From Tanypteryx hageni (taxonomy: Eukaryota > Arthropoda > Insecta > Odonata > Petaluridae), in NCBI GenBank assembly GCA_028673005.1, contig CM054113.1, positions 210,543,504 through 210,607,503 on the forward strand: DNA of 64,000 bases. The letters are read 5' to 3'. Shown one piece after another: positions 34,020 through 46,800 of this stretch. A model generated the notes under the pieces. It made no database searches. It was given only the letters and a program-made list of their open reading frames with translations, and had not been told where the DNA came from. The stretch's first letter is position 1; each line of letters begins with the position of its first letter. The position numbers were made by a program, and so were the translations under genes.

Positions 34020-37000
34020 GTCGTCGGTTAAAACGCAGTGCGTCCGACTTTACCGAAGGAAAAGTAAGACTGCCGCAAGATGGGACACTTTTCCACCCAC
34101 CAATTCTGTCACGTGGCCTCCAAACAAGTCCATAAATTATTTTCACAGGTTGCACTGGCGAAACATTTTCCGGGCAAATAATAAAAGAATATCTCGAATG
34201 ATAATTCAATAAGGGTAACTTCATTCACATTAATATGTAATTATCACAGTAGAAATTAAAAAAAAACCTTTTTTGAGTATAACTAACCACAAGATGATTT
34301 CAAATACATTTTTGTACCGATTGAACAAGTTTGCCATTCGAACTCGTCTGCCATTTAGTCTCTCATTAAATGAATTAGGACAGTACCGTTAGATATAATT
34401 GACGTGAGCGCATCATTTCGAAACATATGTTTTTGGTTAATTTGAATAAGGTAGACGTACAGACAGCAAGCATAGTCAAGACATTTACCACGTACCTTTG
34501 AAAAAGGTATATTATTTACGAAACTTATTTTTTGTTATTATATTTCAAGCCTCGCTAAAATCAGATGGAGGGAATGCTTGATGTCTGCGATACTCCTTGG
34601 GTTTATGAGATTCAACGATAGATTGTTTATTTTAAGTTGCTTAAAATTAAAATACGTTGCATAAGAATGTTACATCAACTCATCGTGATAATTTCTGCTC
34701 TAATATCTGATTTTTCTCAGAAAATAGGAATTCTACGATGCTAATAAGTAGTATTTTTTGCTGTTTACGAAGAGAATAATTCATTTATCTAAATAACTTT
34801 TTCAAAATATACTTTTATGGAGAATATAGTGTAACTCTTGATTATGTTATACTCGTAAACGCCCTAAGTAAATGTTTTTTCACAGGCAAAATACTAAATG
34901 CATTTCGAATTTCTATTCTAGTTCTTCCGGATGCAACCTTTTTTAAAGCAATTGCACTCCCATCCATATTTAGAAGTGTTTATTTAGCTACACCAATATG
35001 TGCTTGAGTTCTAGTTGTAGATTTTTCGTTGTGCTAATGTGTGGATATAATTGAGGAAAACTAGAAGTACTTTTAAGCTGTAGCAGGAAATTTAGAAGTC
35101 TATAGCGGAGCTGTTGGGCGTTTGCATGGGCGTCCATATAAAATTATACCCTCAAACATGTACAACAACGCCTACATACACACTTTCACACATACGTTGA
35201 TACTATCCCCATTATAATCAATAGTAACCATGTCTTCAGAGAGACCGTGATTATCGAATAAACCTGGTTACCCACATCGTTCTTATATCGGTAACAGTTT
35301 TCATTTCTAGAAAACTTTATTTTCTCTTCAATTGATATTAAAGCTGCGCGGTTATATATTGCAACAAAAAACTGCAGTGTAAGAAGTAGTAAAGTGGCGT
35401 AGAAAAGTTCTGACAACAATGTCTTTCTTCTATTATGATTACTGAAATTCATTCATTTTCAAATGTAATACTGCTCTGATATAAACGTTCATAAAATTTT
35501 ATATTAATATAAAATTTTCCCGAAAGCTAATCTGTGGATCAACGTAGAAAATGCCATGGAATGCGAACAGTTTTGTTGATATCATTTTAACTGCGTCCCG
35601 AATAAAAAAGCTAGAATAGGAGCCCAATAAAAGTTATTTTTGCACATACGGCGAGGAAAAATTTATTCATATTTTTTCAGAATGACAGATAAGATTATTA
35701 TTAAATGGCCCGCTCATACGGAAACCATCCACAGTTAAGACAACAATGAAATTTATTGCTACCAGTGGCATAACACAGTCGTATAAAATTTTCTTTTAGC
35801 AGAAGTGTTCGTTTCTGAACTTCTTGAAAGGTCGTAGGTCTCAAGTAAAAATATCACGACGAGTTAACCTTTCCGCAGCGTTGACAGAGGGTGAACCAGA
35901 ACAGGTACAATGAGGATAATTTCATGGATTCTTCTAGTTTTGGTGAAATGAAAAATACCGATGTATAAATTCACTTGAGTTTAAATGAAGAAACTTAAGG
36001 CAGGTTTGCAAAAATAACCAAGAAGATTTATGAGTTAGGAGGAAACCATGAAATTTGGCACATAAAGAACAAATTTTAGGATAAGAAAGTGTTTATAAAA
36101 TACGTTTAAATAGATTTCAAACAAAATTTAAAGAACGGTCATAATGATATAAAAAATTAACAAACTAGCTTAAGACGAAATTTTATTTCAATTTACATAT
36201 TTTAACCTCTTAAATATATATAAATATTTTAAATATGAAACAACATGGAAATGCATATATAAAAGAAAGAGTTCCCTATAAGCAGAAATTGGATGTAGTA
36301 AAATGTTTGTAATAAATTACTTTTCTTGATATAAACACTAAAACCAAAGTACCATTGAAAGTATGTGGTGTTTTCGTGTCTTCGCTTCTGCTTGAAAAGG
36401 TAAAGGTCGATGGAGATGGGAAGCTGCACCTGTTCATCTTATTTTCGAAAAAGTTTAAACCAGGCGCATTAAAGGTTAAAAGCCAATTCTGGAGTAATTT
36501 GGAAAGTTTCATATTACGGATACATTTACCATTCAAAACTTACAATTTATTCGAACAAGCTTCCAAACGTGTTTTGCTCTTAATTTGTAAACAAAGTATA
36601 GATAAACGTTGACTTTGAATAGCCCCGGCTAAAGGTTGAGAAATATATATCGTTATTTTTTCTCGACCAATCTTTTTAATTTCTCCGAATATATTCTATT
36701 TTTCCTCGTGTTTTACGCCTTATATTGAGTATTGCCCATGGATGTTCATTACACATCATTGTAGCGAGGCAATTTTTCAGGGTTTCAGTTTTGAACGGTT
36801 TTACGACTGCATGATCTAACGTTTCTCCGCTTTCGGTTGGATCGCTGAAAAAACATTAGATCGCGATTCCACTGTATAAGAAACATAAAATACACCTGAA
36901 AATACGGGAATACACGCATATATCGCGAAAAAGAAAAACAAATTTCATTTAAGAGCCACGAATGAAAGGAGAAAAACTTGCGGAGCAAAGTTTACAATTA

Positions 37001-37863
37001 CGGTGGACTTATCGGAGAGCTTGTTGCTAGGTGAAACTCACGGAAGCGTGCTTGTAAATGCCTCTTCACTCCAGAAGTTGGCTGAGGGATGTTTTTTCTT
37101 GTGCTTGACGTGGTTAATTGAGATTTTCTTACAAATATGTCGTACGTACCCTGCACAGTAGACTACTGCATACTTCGTAAATTTCTCGAGGGCACTCAGT
37201 CGAACGATCTTGAAAGTCCTTGCAAACATAGGAATTCCGGCTGACTAAGGGATCCAGCTCTTGAATTGGCTTCATCTCATCAACTAAAGGGAAGACCAAT
37301 TCTGTATTGTTTGTTGCAATTTGAAAAGTGATTAGTTTTTCAGTGTCTCTCATCTTCCGAAGCTGCTTTCATCCTTTCCAACTCGAATAGGTCTTCGTTT
37401 GATAATGCTTCACTGTGAGGGCTTTATACGTTGAACTATGCCCGTTATTATAACTCCCGCTTCATGATATCCATGAAAGTCAAAAATACTGTCTGAGAAT
37501 ATCATCCGCCGTACTACTATATTCATTCTTGAATGTTTGATTTAATTCCATTATTCTCCAATATTGTTAATTGTAAGCACGATGTCATATTTTGCCGTAT
37601 TTCTGGAATGGTGGGTTTGACTTCTCCCCCCTTTTCCACGAATTGGCTGAGTTAACATTTTCTTTAAGTAGTACGCCTTGATCGTGTAGATAACGTCTTG
37701 ATCCAAAGATTGGATTAAAGCTTTTTACTTATTCGCGAGAATATCGCTGTGGCGCCCGCCGAGGCTTGTTCAATTGTCTTTTGACTTATAGTGTTGAGCG
37801 TCCACAGGATCTAGTAAGTACTAATCTAAAAATGAATAATATTATAATACAAAATGTGTATAT
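34020..37863. other. AT-rich stretch upstream of gene 2, nothing recognised
   Basis: Includes a 26-bp AT-only palindrome near 35492-35517. An 88-codon minus-strand frame at 35452-35186 has one hydrophobic segment but no family signature, so I do not call it a gene. Confidence 0.4.
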
Positions 37864-38134
37864 CAGTGGTGGTCAAACCGCGGCTCTTTTAAGTTAGAAT
37901 GCGGCTCTTTCAAATTTACATTCAGAGGCTTGTCAACGTTTTCACTACAGAACAAAATGAGGTTTTGACTTGAGACGTGTTGGGGATACCTATGAGACAT
38001 GCATTATATCTGAATTGCTTCGGATACAGGTTATGTTTTACTGTTCGTAAATATATGAACACATTTTTTCATGCGGCTCTCGAACTTCTGACAATTATCG
38101 TATGCGGCTCCGAGAGTAAGTTTGGCCACCCCTG
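37864..38134. mobile_element. hAT-type MITE (271 bp)
   Basis: Inverted ends are CAGTGGTGGTCAAAC and CAGGGGTGGCCAAAC (13 of 15 identical), each followed by a CGGCTC or GGAGCCGC block. gtatat lies immediately outside both ends, part of a decayed target duplication. The interior has no transposase. Confidence 0.75.
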
Positions 38135-39565
38135 GTATATAAAAATGTACCTATGTACGTATGTATTTATGTCAAAACAAGTATCGCATCTTAGTAAGTA
38201 AAGTCTTAAATTAATCTATTAATTTAATTCTAAGTTATTGTTAAATTGAAATTTTGATATCTATACTTTGTATTTTTAGTTTAATAAAAATGGTTTTTAA
38301 AAGTAAAAATAATGTTCCTACTAACGATATTTTAAATAGATTATAAATGTACACATAGCTACGAGCTGAGCTGTAAGTGCTGAGGGGAGGAGAGGAGGGG
38401 TAAAAATATTGGAGCCCGCCGCTTTCGCTTTTAAGTCAAATGCGCCCTTACCAGTTTTTGATCGTCCGAGGCTTAGTATACAGTAAGGGGACAGAAATTT
38501 GTGAACGTAGTATGCATTTCACTTAAAAGTAACGGGTGTTCGATTGATGATGCAACGGGTGCGGCAATTCAGCCCGGTTTGCTTTAGGTGGGAGGCCGGG
38601 CGTCTGGAGCCGCAATTCATTCCTCAAAGAGCCGCTCCGAAGCCACGGGTTGCCGTCCCCTGGTATAGGGTACCACCCGGAATGGAAGCATTGCTGTAAC
38701 GAATCATATCGAGAAACAGTAGAAGGCAATTTATTCTTCTCAATTTTCGAAAAATGTCAGCTTACTCGGAAACAGCCTAATGAACTGAATACCGTTCAGT
38801 GACATTATAATATACTGACTTTTACGCCCGGTTTACCTCAAACTCTCCCGGCTCCAGCAGATTCAGCATTTATTCCTACGAATCAATCACGGCATAAATA
38901 CGAATTAGTGTTATATTAATGTGACCAGACGTACCCCTTTTGAGAGTACAGTACTCCTTTCAGCGACTTTTTACACCTGAAATACCATGTATATACTCCT
39001 TTAAAAAGACCTGTACTCCTTGCAAACTCGCAATACATTGCCTCGCAATGTATGCTCTACATAGGGATGTGCTGATATTGATTCCTTTAAAAACATTGTT
39101 TAAAAGCGCTGTGTATTTAGTTTTTATACTAAATTGGCCTACAAGTTAGCGAAATCTCTCAACACGGTCACGAAAAGCAGGATCGCGTGGATGACATTGT
39201 TACAAAATAGAAGCGCGTTTCATCTCAATTCAAGCGGCAAATTTATGGGTACGCTCAAGCTTTATAGTTCGAGAAATATACCTACTTTCAAAGTAGGGAT
39301 CTAAACCAATGGTTCTAATTATATTATAAAGTTTATTCATATTAAAGAATTAGCCATATAAAAGTTGGTTATAAAATTCATTTTTATACCTTTACTTGTT
39401 TAATAGTTATATTGGCTTTAATAGCTATAAAAGTCATCGCGGATATGTAGGTCTTTGTTTTCCCAAATTTCATAATTTAGCGTTATAAAATAACGCGTGT
39501 ACATATAAGAATATACCGAATCAGAGTCCAACAATAGTTATTACTATGACATCACTTTCGTAATG
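38135..39565. other. Non-coding stretch, nothing recognised
   Basis: A GC-richer patch at 38540-38700 carries only a short frame of no known family. Confidence 0.4.
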
Positions 39566-39569
39566 AGTG

Positions 39570-39995
39570 ATAAAAACTGCAAAATTGCCAGTATTTACGC
39601 GAAATTCTAAGAAATACAATCGATAAGCAAAATTCTATGATAAAAATTAGAATCTTCATCCCTTTCTTCAGAGAATAGTACAAAATAGTACAAAACTCGC
39701 TCCGATATTAAAAGTCTAAGATATATCTTTTAATGTGCGAGTGAAAATTACCCTGCACGATGGATTTCAGATTTCCCATGTAAATCAAATGGAAAGGATA
39801 ATTCCTGGAATCGAACCCGGCACTTCAATTTTCGCAATAAAAACTAACTTCGGAAGCTCGGCCTATGTAGCAAGAGATTTTCACCAAGTTTCATGAAAAT
39901 CGGTCTATTGGTTCAGAAGTTAATAGGGGGGACATACAGACAGACACAACGACAAAACTATAAGCCTATTTCCGGAAAGTACGCTAAAAATAAAA
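39570..39995 (+). repeat. Dispersed repeat family Y, copy 2
   Basis: A better preserved copy of the 29640-30060 repeat. Read on the minus strand it contains GGGTTCGATTCCAGG, a perfect match to the Pol III B-box consensus. The motif CCAAGTTTCATGAAAATCGG and then AGAAGTTAATAGGGGG and a CAGACAGACA run follow. This suggests an old tRNA-derived SINE in minus orientation. Confidence 0.65.
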
Positions 39996-40314
39996 ACACT
40001 CTAGTTTTTACATACAGGGGGGATGACTATGATTATTAAAGGAAATTAATAATAGTTTTTATTTTGTGCTTTATGACTATAATGTTAGCACAAATTATTT
40101 TATTAAAAACTACGTAGTTTATTTTTTAGTAGGTTCTAACCACTACTGAGATATAATTTGTTGTTTGTTTTTGTTAAATAAAAATAACTCATTTGTTAGA
40201 AAAGTTTTTGTACGTAGATAAACGACAGAATTTTCTTTATTTTTTTTAACAAAATATGTCGATAAATTAAAATCTGCAGGACTCTAAAAACCAGAATAAA
40301 ATCACTTACATTAG

Positions 40315-40396
40315 CAAAGAGTACTTGCGACCCACTTAAAAACCTGTCGCGGTCCCGTATGGGGGTCGTCGCGACCCACCGTTTGAGAAACACTGA
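40315..40396 (-). mobile_element. hAT transposon end fragment
   Basis: On the minus strand it reads CAGTGTTTCTCAAACGGTGG and then GTCGCGAC blocks, the typical terminal sequence of hAT elements and their MITEs. The opposite end was not found. Confidence 0.55.
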
Positions 40397-41705
40397 TCAA
40401 CGACGCGATATCTTCACTGAATTGTGTTCGGTGAATTCTTTCACTAACCTACACCATTAAGGTGTTTTATTTCTTTCTCTGACGAATTATTTTCCGTGTT
40501 TGTTGAGATTCCAAGGCATTTTCTTGATTGTATTTCCTTATAAATAAATTAAACTCTTTTATTTCTACAAAAAAGTTTTTAATACCGAGTCTAGTATGAT
40601 GTGATAAGAATCTATTTTGTATTGAGTACCATGTTTGATCATTTTATAACATTTATAAATTAAATTTTCATTATTATCAGATTAATTTAATAACTGAATT
40701 AAAAAAACTCAAATTATGTATATTTGAGTTCCTTTAGATATAGTTAATACATCTCTGATAATATTTGTTTATTTATTTTTATATAGACATTGGTTGAAAT
40801 ATTTAATGGTTTAAAAAAGAGAATCATTTTCATGTGAATAAAATTTTTTTAAATTAAAACTTTTGCTCTCTTCCCCATCGACAACCAAAATGCAGAAGGG
40901 GGAGGGAAAGGATTAAGGATTCGAGGCCCCATTGTGTTCCTTTCAATTTTTTTTAATCTGGTCATCGTGGTTATATGCGTTATTCTCAAACGTGAAGGAC
41001 GTCTAAGTGGGACGCAAAAATTCGAAAATAATTATTAAAAAGCTTTCTCTCAACAAAATACTGCAATATTTGAGGTCCTTAAAAATTTCCATTAATGATT
41101 AATATAATACTAAAATAAATTTGACGTAAATATCAATTTCTTGGAAAATATGACGTTACCGCTGTTATAGGCAACATTCTTGGGTGGACTACAATAGGCG
41201 TACACAGATGTAAGAAAGTCTGTTGCACCGATTTATTGCATTGCATTGCACCCTGCCTTTTCCGCATTTTCTTTTTTTCAACTTGGATCAAGTTCCATTC
41301 TTCATAACCCGTTAAAAAAAACAATTGGTTAACCGCAACGCCTCATTTTCCATCATATTAATTTATTAGATACAAAATTAAAAGGATTTTCTATTAATAA
41401 TTGCGCATCTTAAAAAAATATATCAACCGCAACGGTGAAGCGTCTTCATTTAATTGTCGGCTGTTAATTGCTATTGTCAAGCCACATTTTCTCAAATGTT
41501 TGCGAGATATTTTTTTATTTTTCCTTGAGCTCCGAAATGATGCGGGTTGCGTAAACAGTTGCATGTTCCGCCAAGTACTTTTTTTTAATTAAAGCAGATT
41601 TCGCCATGGCGTTTCTTTTGTCTTTTTACTCGCGAGTGTACGATTATGGTAGCATATTTGTACATAAATCGTCCTTTTTAGAACTAATGATCGGCGAGAT
41701 GCCAT

Positions 41706-41951
41706 GCGGTGGATTTAGGCCTTCTGGAGCCCCTGGCAATGAACCTATCTAAATATAAAGCGAAACCTAACTAACTAACTAATATTAGGCCCCTCTCAAC
41801 GATCGTTTTTCCATGGAATAAGAGAGAGGTTCCACTGATTTTCAAATTGTGATATTTATTATTTCTGAGATAACAAATTTTTTCGGGACAATTTACTTCA
41901 TGGGGCCCCTGGCGTCCGCCAAAGTGCGACCCTCCTTTAAACCCCCCACTG
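41706..41951. mobile_element. Possible degenerate hAT-type MITE
   Basis: CGGTGGATTTAGGCC..GGAGCCCCTGGC on the left and CAGTGGGGGGTTTAAAGGAG with GCCAGGGGCCCC on the right (inverse strand) look like paired ends. Target duplication is not clear. Confidence 0.4.
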
Positions 41952-43549
41952 GAGGCACCAGAGAAGATAGTCGCCTATGTGAGGGAAGGGGATGTTAAAA
42001 CGTCCCCTGGGAACTAAAGTTTTTATTCTTTTACTCTGGTTAAGTTTTTGTTCCACGATTATATTTCTTCGTTTATAGATAGCAGCTATCAAGAATTAGT
42101 TATTTTATTGTGCGATTAATTTTTTACCTCTTGAATCATGCGTGCGTCAATGTTTACTGACCAGACTAGAGTTATGTACGTTCACAGTTACGCGGTGCGA
42201 GCGGAAAAGGCAGCTCGGTAAACCCTTGCCGTTTCCATGAAATCGGCGAACGAAGAACTAAGAATTGACTATAGTAACACGCTCCTCGTATATATCTATA
42301 CTTCACTCTTAATGTTTTCAGTCACTTTTTCGAAATTGGATTATGGAATGAATAAGAATTTGAATAATTCCTAAAGACGCCACTGACAGAAGATGGCTAT
42401 ATGTTTGCTCAAATGCGCATATGATTTACTCGATTGTTTAAAAGTAACCCTGATCGCCAAAACGATTCAAAGGAAAAGGAGAACACGAATTCGTTTTGAA
42501 TCTGAGCGAAATCTTCGATAACCTTAAATATTTTTGTTTAAGTTTCAACATTAATCTGAAACTGAAATCTTCTCCCTCGCCCACACCTTTCAATCTGCTT
42601 TCTTCATAGTGCCGCTCCTGAGAGAATTTTTCCGAATAAGTTTCCAGGAGAACATCAACGAAGGGACATCCAATCCGTATTAAAAACATACTTACGCTTA
42701 GAGAAGATGGAACAAATTAAATGTTTTTTCGAAATAAATTTTTCAATTTTTTATAGTTTCTTTAAATGAAGGCTCCGAATTTATCAACCACTTCACGGAT
42801 GAATTCAACTATAAGTTGAATAACGTATATAGAGTTCGGCTGAATCTCAGATTATACTTGAACGCAGTGCAATCCGGTTATACCGCGGATTTTGGCAGGG
42901 GAGGGGGGCACAGTGCCTCTCGTTACATTACTTCTCGAGGTTTAACACAAGGACACAGGCCATTTGACCCAATTCAGCGCGCACAAACAAGTATTTAAAA
43001 TTTTCAAATTTTATTCTGTATAATGGCTACAAACAACAAAATGCAAAGATGAATACTATCATCAAAACATAACCGCTGTAGTGAAATATTTTCAAGCCCA
43101 ACGTATAATTTAGGGAGAGAAAAGGAGACCCGCGATGCATCAGAATTAGCGTTACACGAAATCGACGGCAATTATAACAGGAAAGCACTGTTATTCGACA
43201 CATGCGATATATATCATATATCTTAATATTATATTATTAAAGATAATTGGAAAATAGGGTAAATGCGCCCGTTTTCTACTAAATAATTTATCGCATACCT
43301 TATGAAATGAATGAGGTGGTCAAGATGAACAGATGGAGTGTCAAAAGAATACATGCAGCTTACATTTTCTATAAGCGAGTACTTGAAAACATTACACAGA
43401 TTCGTGTACGTAGGTGCACGCATGTATGTGTGCGCGTTCACATAGTGACAGGCGTTCTTTAGGAACAATACTCTAGTAATTCTTTATTTGCGGTGTCCCT
43501 AGATTATGAAAAATATAGCATTGTCAATTAATTCTTGATTCGGTGATTT
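41952..43549. other. Intergenic stretch downstream of gene 1, nothing recognised
   Basis: Only short frames are present; no repeat shared with the rest of the window. Confidence 0.4.
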
Positions 43550-43550
43550 T

Positions 43551-43556
43551 TTTATT
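43551..43556 (-). terminator. Polyadenylation signal of gene 1
   Basis: AATAAA on the minus strand lies about 95 bases after the stop codon of gene 1, the nearest such hexamer downstream. This implies a 3' UTR of about 110-130 nt. Confidence 0.5.
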
Positions 43557-43649
43557 CTCCTCGTTTTTGATACTTTGAATTACGCTCCGCAGAACATTCT
43601 CGCCTTGAGCTTTCCTGAAGCTAATGTCCGATGAATAGGCTTCCTGTCT

Positions 43650-43814
43650 TCACGGCCAGACGATGCCTTCGATCCAAGGGACGTATTCAGATACTCGCAT
43701 GTAGACAGCTGGAGAATTTGCGAATCCGCATATTTTCCCGAATGATGTAATTCCACGTACCTCGTACATGCACGCATTTTTGATGGGAACCTGAAGAGGA
43801 CCTCCAGAATCCCC
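43650..43814 (-). CDS. Gene 1 exon 7: catalytic Ser exon
   Basis: 165 nt from ctgaaatttcag... acceptor to TGA at 43652-43650. It begins GDSGGPLQVPIKNACMYEVR, continues GITSFGKICGFANSPAVYMR and ends VSEYVPWIEGIVWP. Ser320 is catalytic. SPAVY stands where the family has SPGVY. Confidence 0.95.
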   Translation of the reverse strand, partial: GDSGGPLQVPIKNACMYEVRGITSFGKICGFANSPAVYMRVSEYVPWIEGIVWP

Positions 43815-46800
43815 CTGAAATTCGACATGTAAACATTTAATTGAGTTTCGTTCGCATATTTTTGTATTTATAACAATTCAATTAATATATATTGCATTTT
43901 ATATTTGGAAGAAGTAAAGAGAACAACTCCTAGATTTAAAGGGGACCCTTCAACTAGTGTGTTCAAAATAATTTTATGTTTTCGGGAAACGCCCTTTTGT
44001 TTACACACGCTTGATGACAAATTTTCAGCAGCCCAAAACTCTCCATTAATTTCGTAAATGAGTGGGAGATGTCGCAAAGTTATTTCATTTTCCGGAATCA
44101 GGATGGAGGGACTGAAAATGATAATTTTGAGAATTAGATATTTGTCTGAAAATGATGCCCATTGGATGTAGTTTTTAACGCAACGGTGGCGAGAATTAGA
44201 TTGTTTAATTGTAGAAGGAGAAAAAAAGACGACTGCAACGTTTAGAATTATTAAGCTATGCCTCGTTTAGGTATGTCAATTTTGATTGAAACCCACGCTC
44301 ATTCTAACATGTTCACGCAAATTTAGGGGGCAGCGAAAACGATCAAACATGGTTTTCGTGTTGCTATGAAGACCGATTGTGGAAATATACTATTAAAATT
44401 GGTATTTTAGGAGAAACGAACGTAAAGAATCAAATTAATCACAACTACAAAAGATACTATAACAAAAAAACATATCTTAATTACCTGACATGTGTCCTTT
44501 CCACCCTCCAATACGCCAGCGCAAATCATAGTTTCGTCTATACCTTTTGACAACTTATTTGTCGTTCTTATCTCGACTTTATAGCTCTCGTTACATACAG
44601 CTGAATCAAGTATGTTAATTTTCACCTTCAACAGGTCTGGACTCGTCTCCTCACCTGGGAAGAATATTTATACTTAAAATAATCTTTCAATGCAGACTCG
44701 TACTTACAGGTACTATACAATTACAAAAATGTCTTATTAAAAATTAAATCAACATCGGTAAAATATCCTGCTGGATTTGATTGCAAATTATATTTTAAAC
44801 GAGGTCCATATTGCGATTCCTTTCAAAGATCGCAGCTTAAATTATGTTGCAACTATTAATCATCAACTTATACGCCGATGTAATTTTAAAAATTTTCCAA
44901 GTTATTTCAATTCAGTTTTTACCATATCTACTATAACTATTAGGAACCAAGCAGTAAAAATATATTTCATATTTATCTTCTGCAAAATATTTAATAAACT
45001 TACGGAACCGAACCAACACACCAATACGTACCATAACCGACTCGTCCCCAGCCTGTGGCAATTACTACAGGCGTGTAACTGGACCACTTTATTGGCAAAC
45101 AAGCGGGGTGTAACTCTTCGATATTCAACGGCAGGGCATCTGGTTCTAAAGCACTTCCTATTTCTAGGAGTGCGACGTCGTGGTACTTGGCCGGGGGTTT
45201 GTATCCCGGGTGACGAATCCTCCTAATAACTGGGTGAGTCTGACCCCTCCTTGCATTCGGAGAAGCTTGTTCGGTTGCGCTTCGTGTCACTTCCGTGGCC
45301 AGGAGCACCCACGCAACTGGACCTCTGTTTGAAAGTATAGGTATTGCACATAAAGACGTCATTCACAAATACCAAAATATTAAGCTTTGGCCTCCATGCA
45401 GAAAATGCCTTTAAAATTAATACAAGCAATACCAGACCTCTCCCAGCGACCCACCATCTAAACCAGTGGTTCTCGAACTGTGTTCCGCGGCACATTGGTG
45501 TGCTGCAGTAGATATTTAGGAGTGACGCGTGCAACTTTGTTTAGTAAATAAATCAACGATTTGCATGTGTTGGTGAGTAATTAGGGCAATAATTTTTCTT
45601 TTAATAAATTGATTATGTAGTAGCATCAACAAAAGGATGTGTGCAAAGGATAAAAGGATATAAAGCTTGTCACAAGACTGGGGTGCCGCAAAACCCTCTT
45701 TATCTTTGAAATTGTGCCGCGGCTCAGAAAAGTTTGAGAACAACTGATCTAAACTAACAATTTTTTCTGCAAATGAATCGATTTCCAATAACTTTAAGCC
45801 AATTCTTGACGATCACCCAAGAACAAATGTCAGACGGTTGATTTAGAGATATTTGACTGGGTATTATTCAAAGTATTTTTTAAAATTAAGATTACATTCT
45901 GATAGAGAATTACGATAATATCCTACAATAACTTTCAGGTATTTACTAACAGAGGTGCGGTTTAAGTTGAGTAAAATTGCCTGGTTTAGTGCCCCATAGC
46001 TACCGGCCAATTCCATCCTAATTACGACTCCTCCAAGTGTTAAACTGCAATTCAAGCCAATTTCCGCGATCTATAGCTTTTAGGTGTACACAGATGCGTC
46101 TAACGGCACTTTATCATTATAAATAGCTGCTTCTTACATATATAGGATATATATAGGATACATGATATAAAATCTAAGGTACATCTGCTGAATTTTGGCA
46201 TTAAGATAGGTCATTGGGTAAAACCTCTGGAAAAATCCTAAATTCCAGAAAAAGTTAAATTTAAAGGGTGTTTCTGACCCCAATTTCCCAATTTAAACAC
46301 CCACAAGAAAAGCATTAAAAACGGTGCAGGGCTACATAAAATTGCTTTTTTAAATTATTTACAATTAAGATACAACATCGGAACAGAAACCATTCTCTGG
46401 ATGAAAGTTTGAAGTTTATTTTTCTTGAAAACAAAATTCAAATCCATGCTGAATTTGCGTAAACATTTGATTGTAATCATAAAATTATGAAATGTTTTTC
46501 GGTTTTCAACAATGAAAAATATTAACTACCATGGCAACGACTCCAATGCCTTTCAATGGGAATTTATTTTCTATAGTTCAAGAGCATTCATTTAATGCTT
46601 TTAATGGGAATCAATGGATTATATTACATAATATCGTTAATGTCAACCAACTAGTCCTAACACATAAAATATTCCATTTATTTATATATTATTATTATTT
46701 TTAGTGTGATACATATTCATTATAAATATCTTGCTCTGGAGATAAGAGTTTAGATCGTGGTATATGGTGATTTTTTTAAGCGCTTGTAGTATGCAAGCTT

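Noticed and set aside
35186..35452. 88-codon minus-strand frame with a hydrophobic segment
   Set aside because: No splice context, promoter or family signature; compatible with chance in AT-rich DNA.
36276..36612. Overlapping frames of 85-86 codons on opposite strands
   Set aside because: No motifs and no codon bias visible; likely chance.
45223..45534. 103-codon minus-strand frame over exon 5 of gene 1
   Set aside because: Overlaps the catalytic Asp exon in another frame; the protease frame has the splice sites and motifs.
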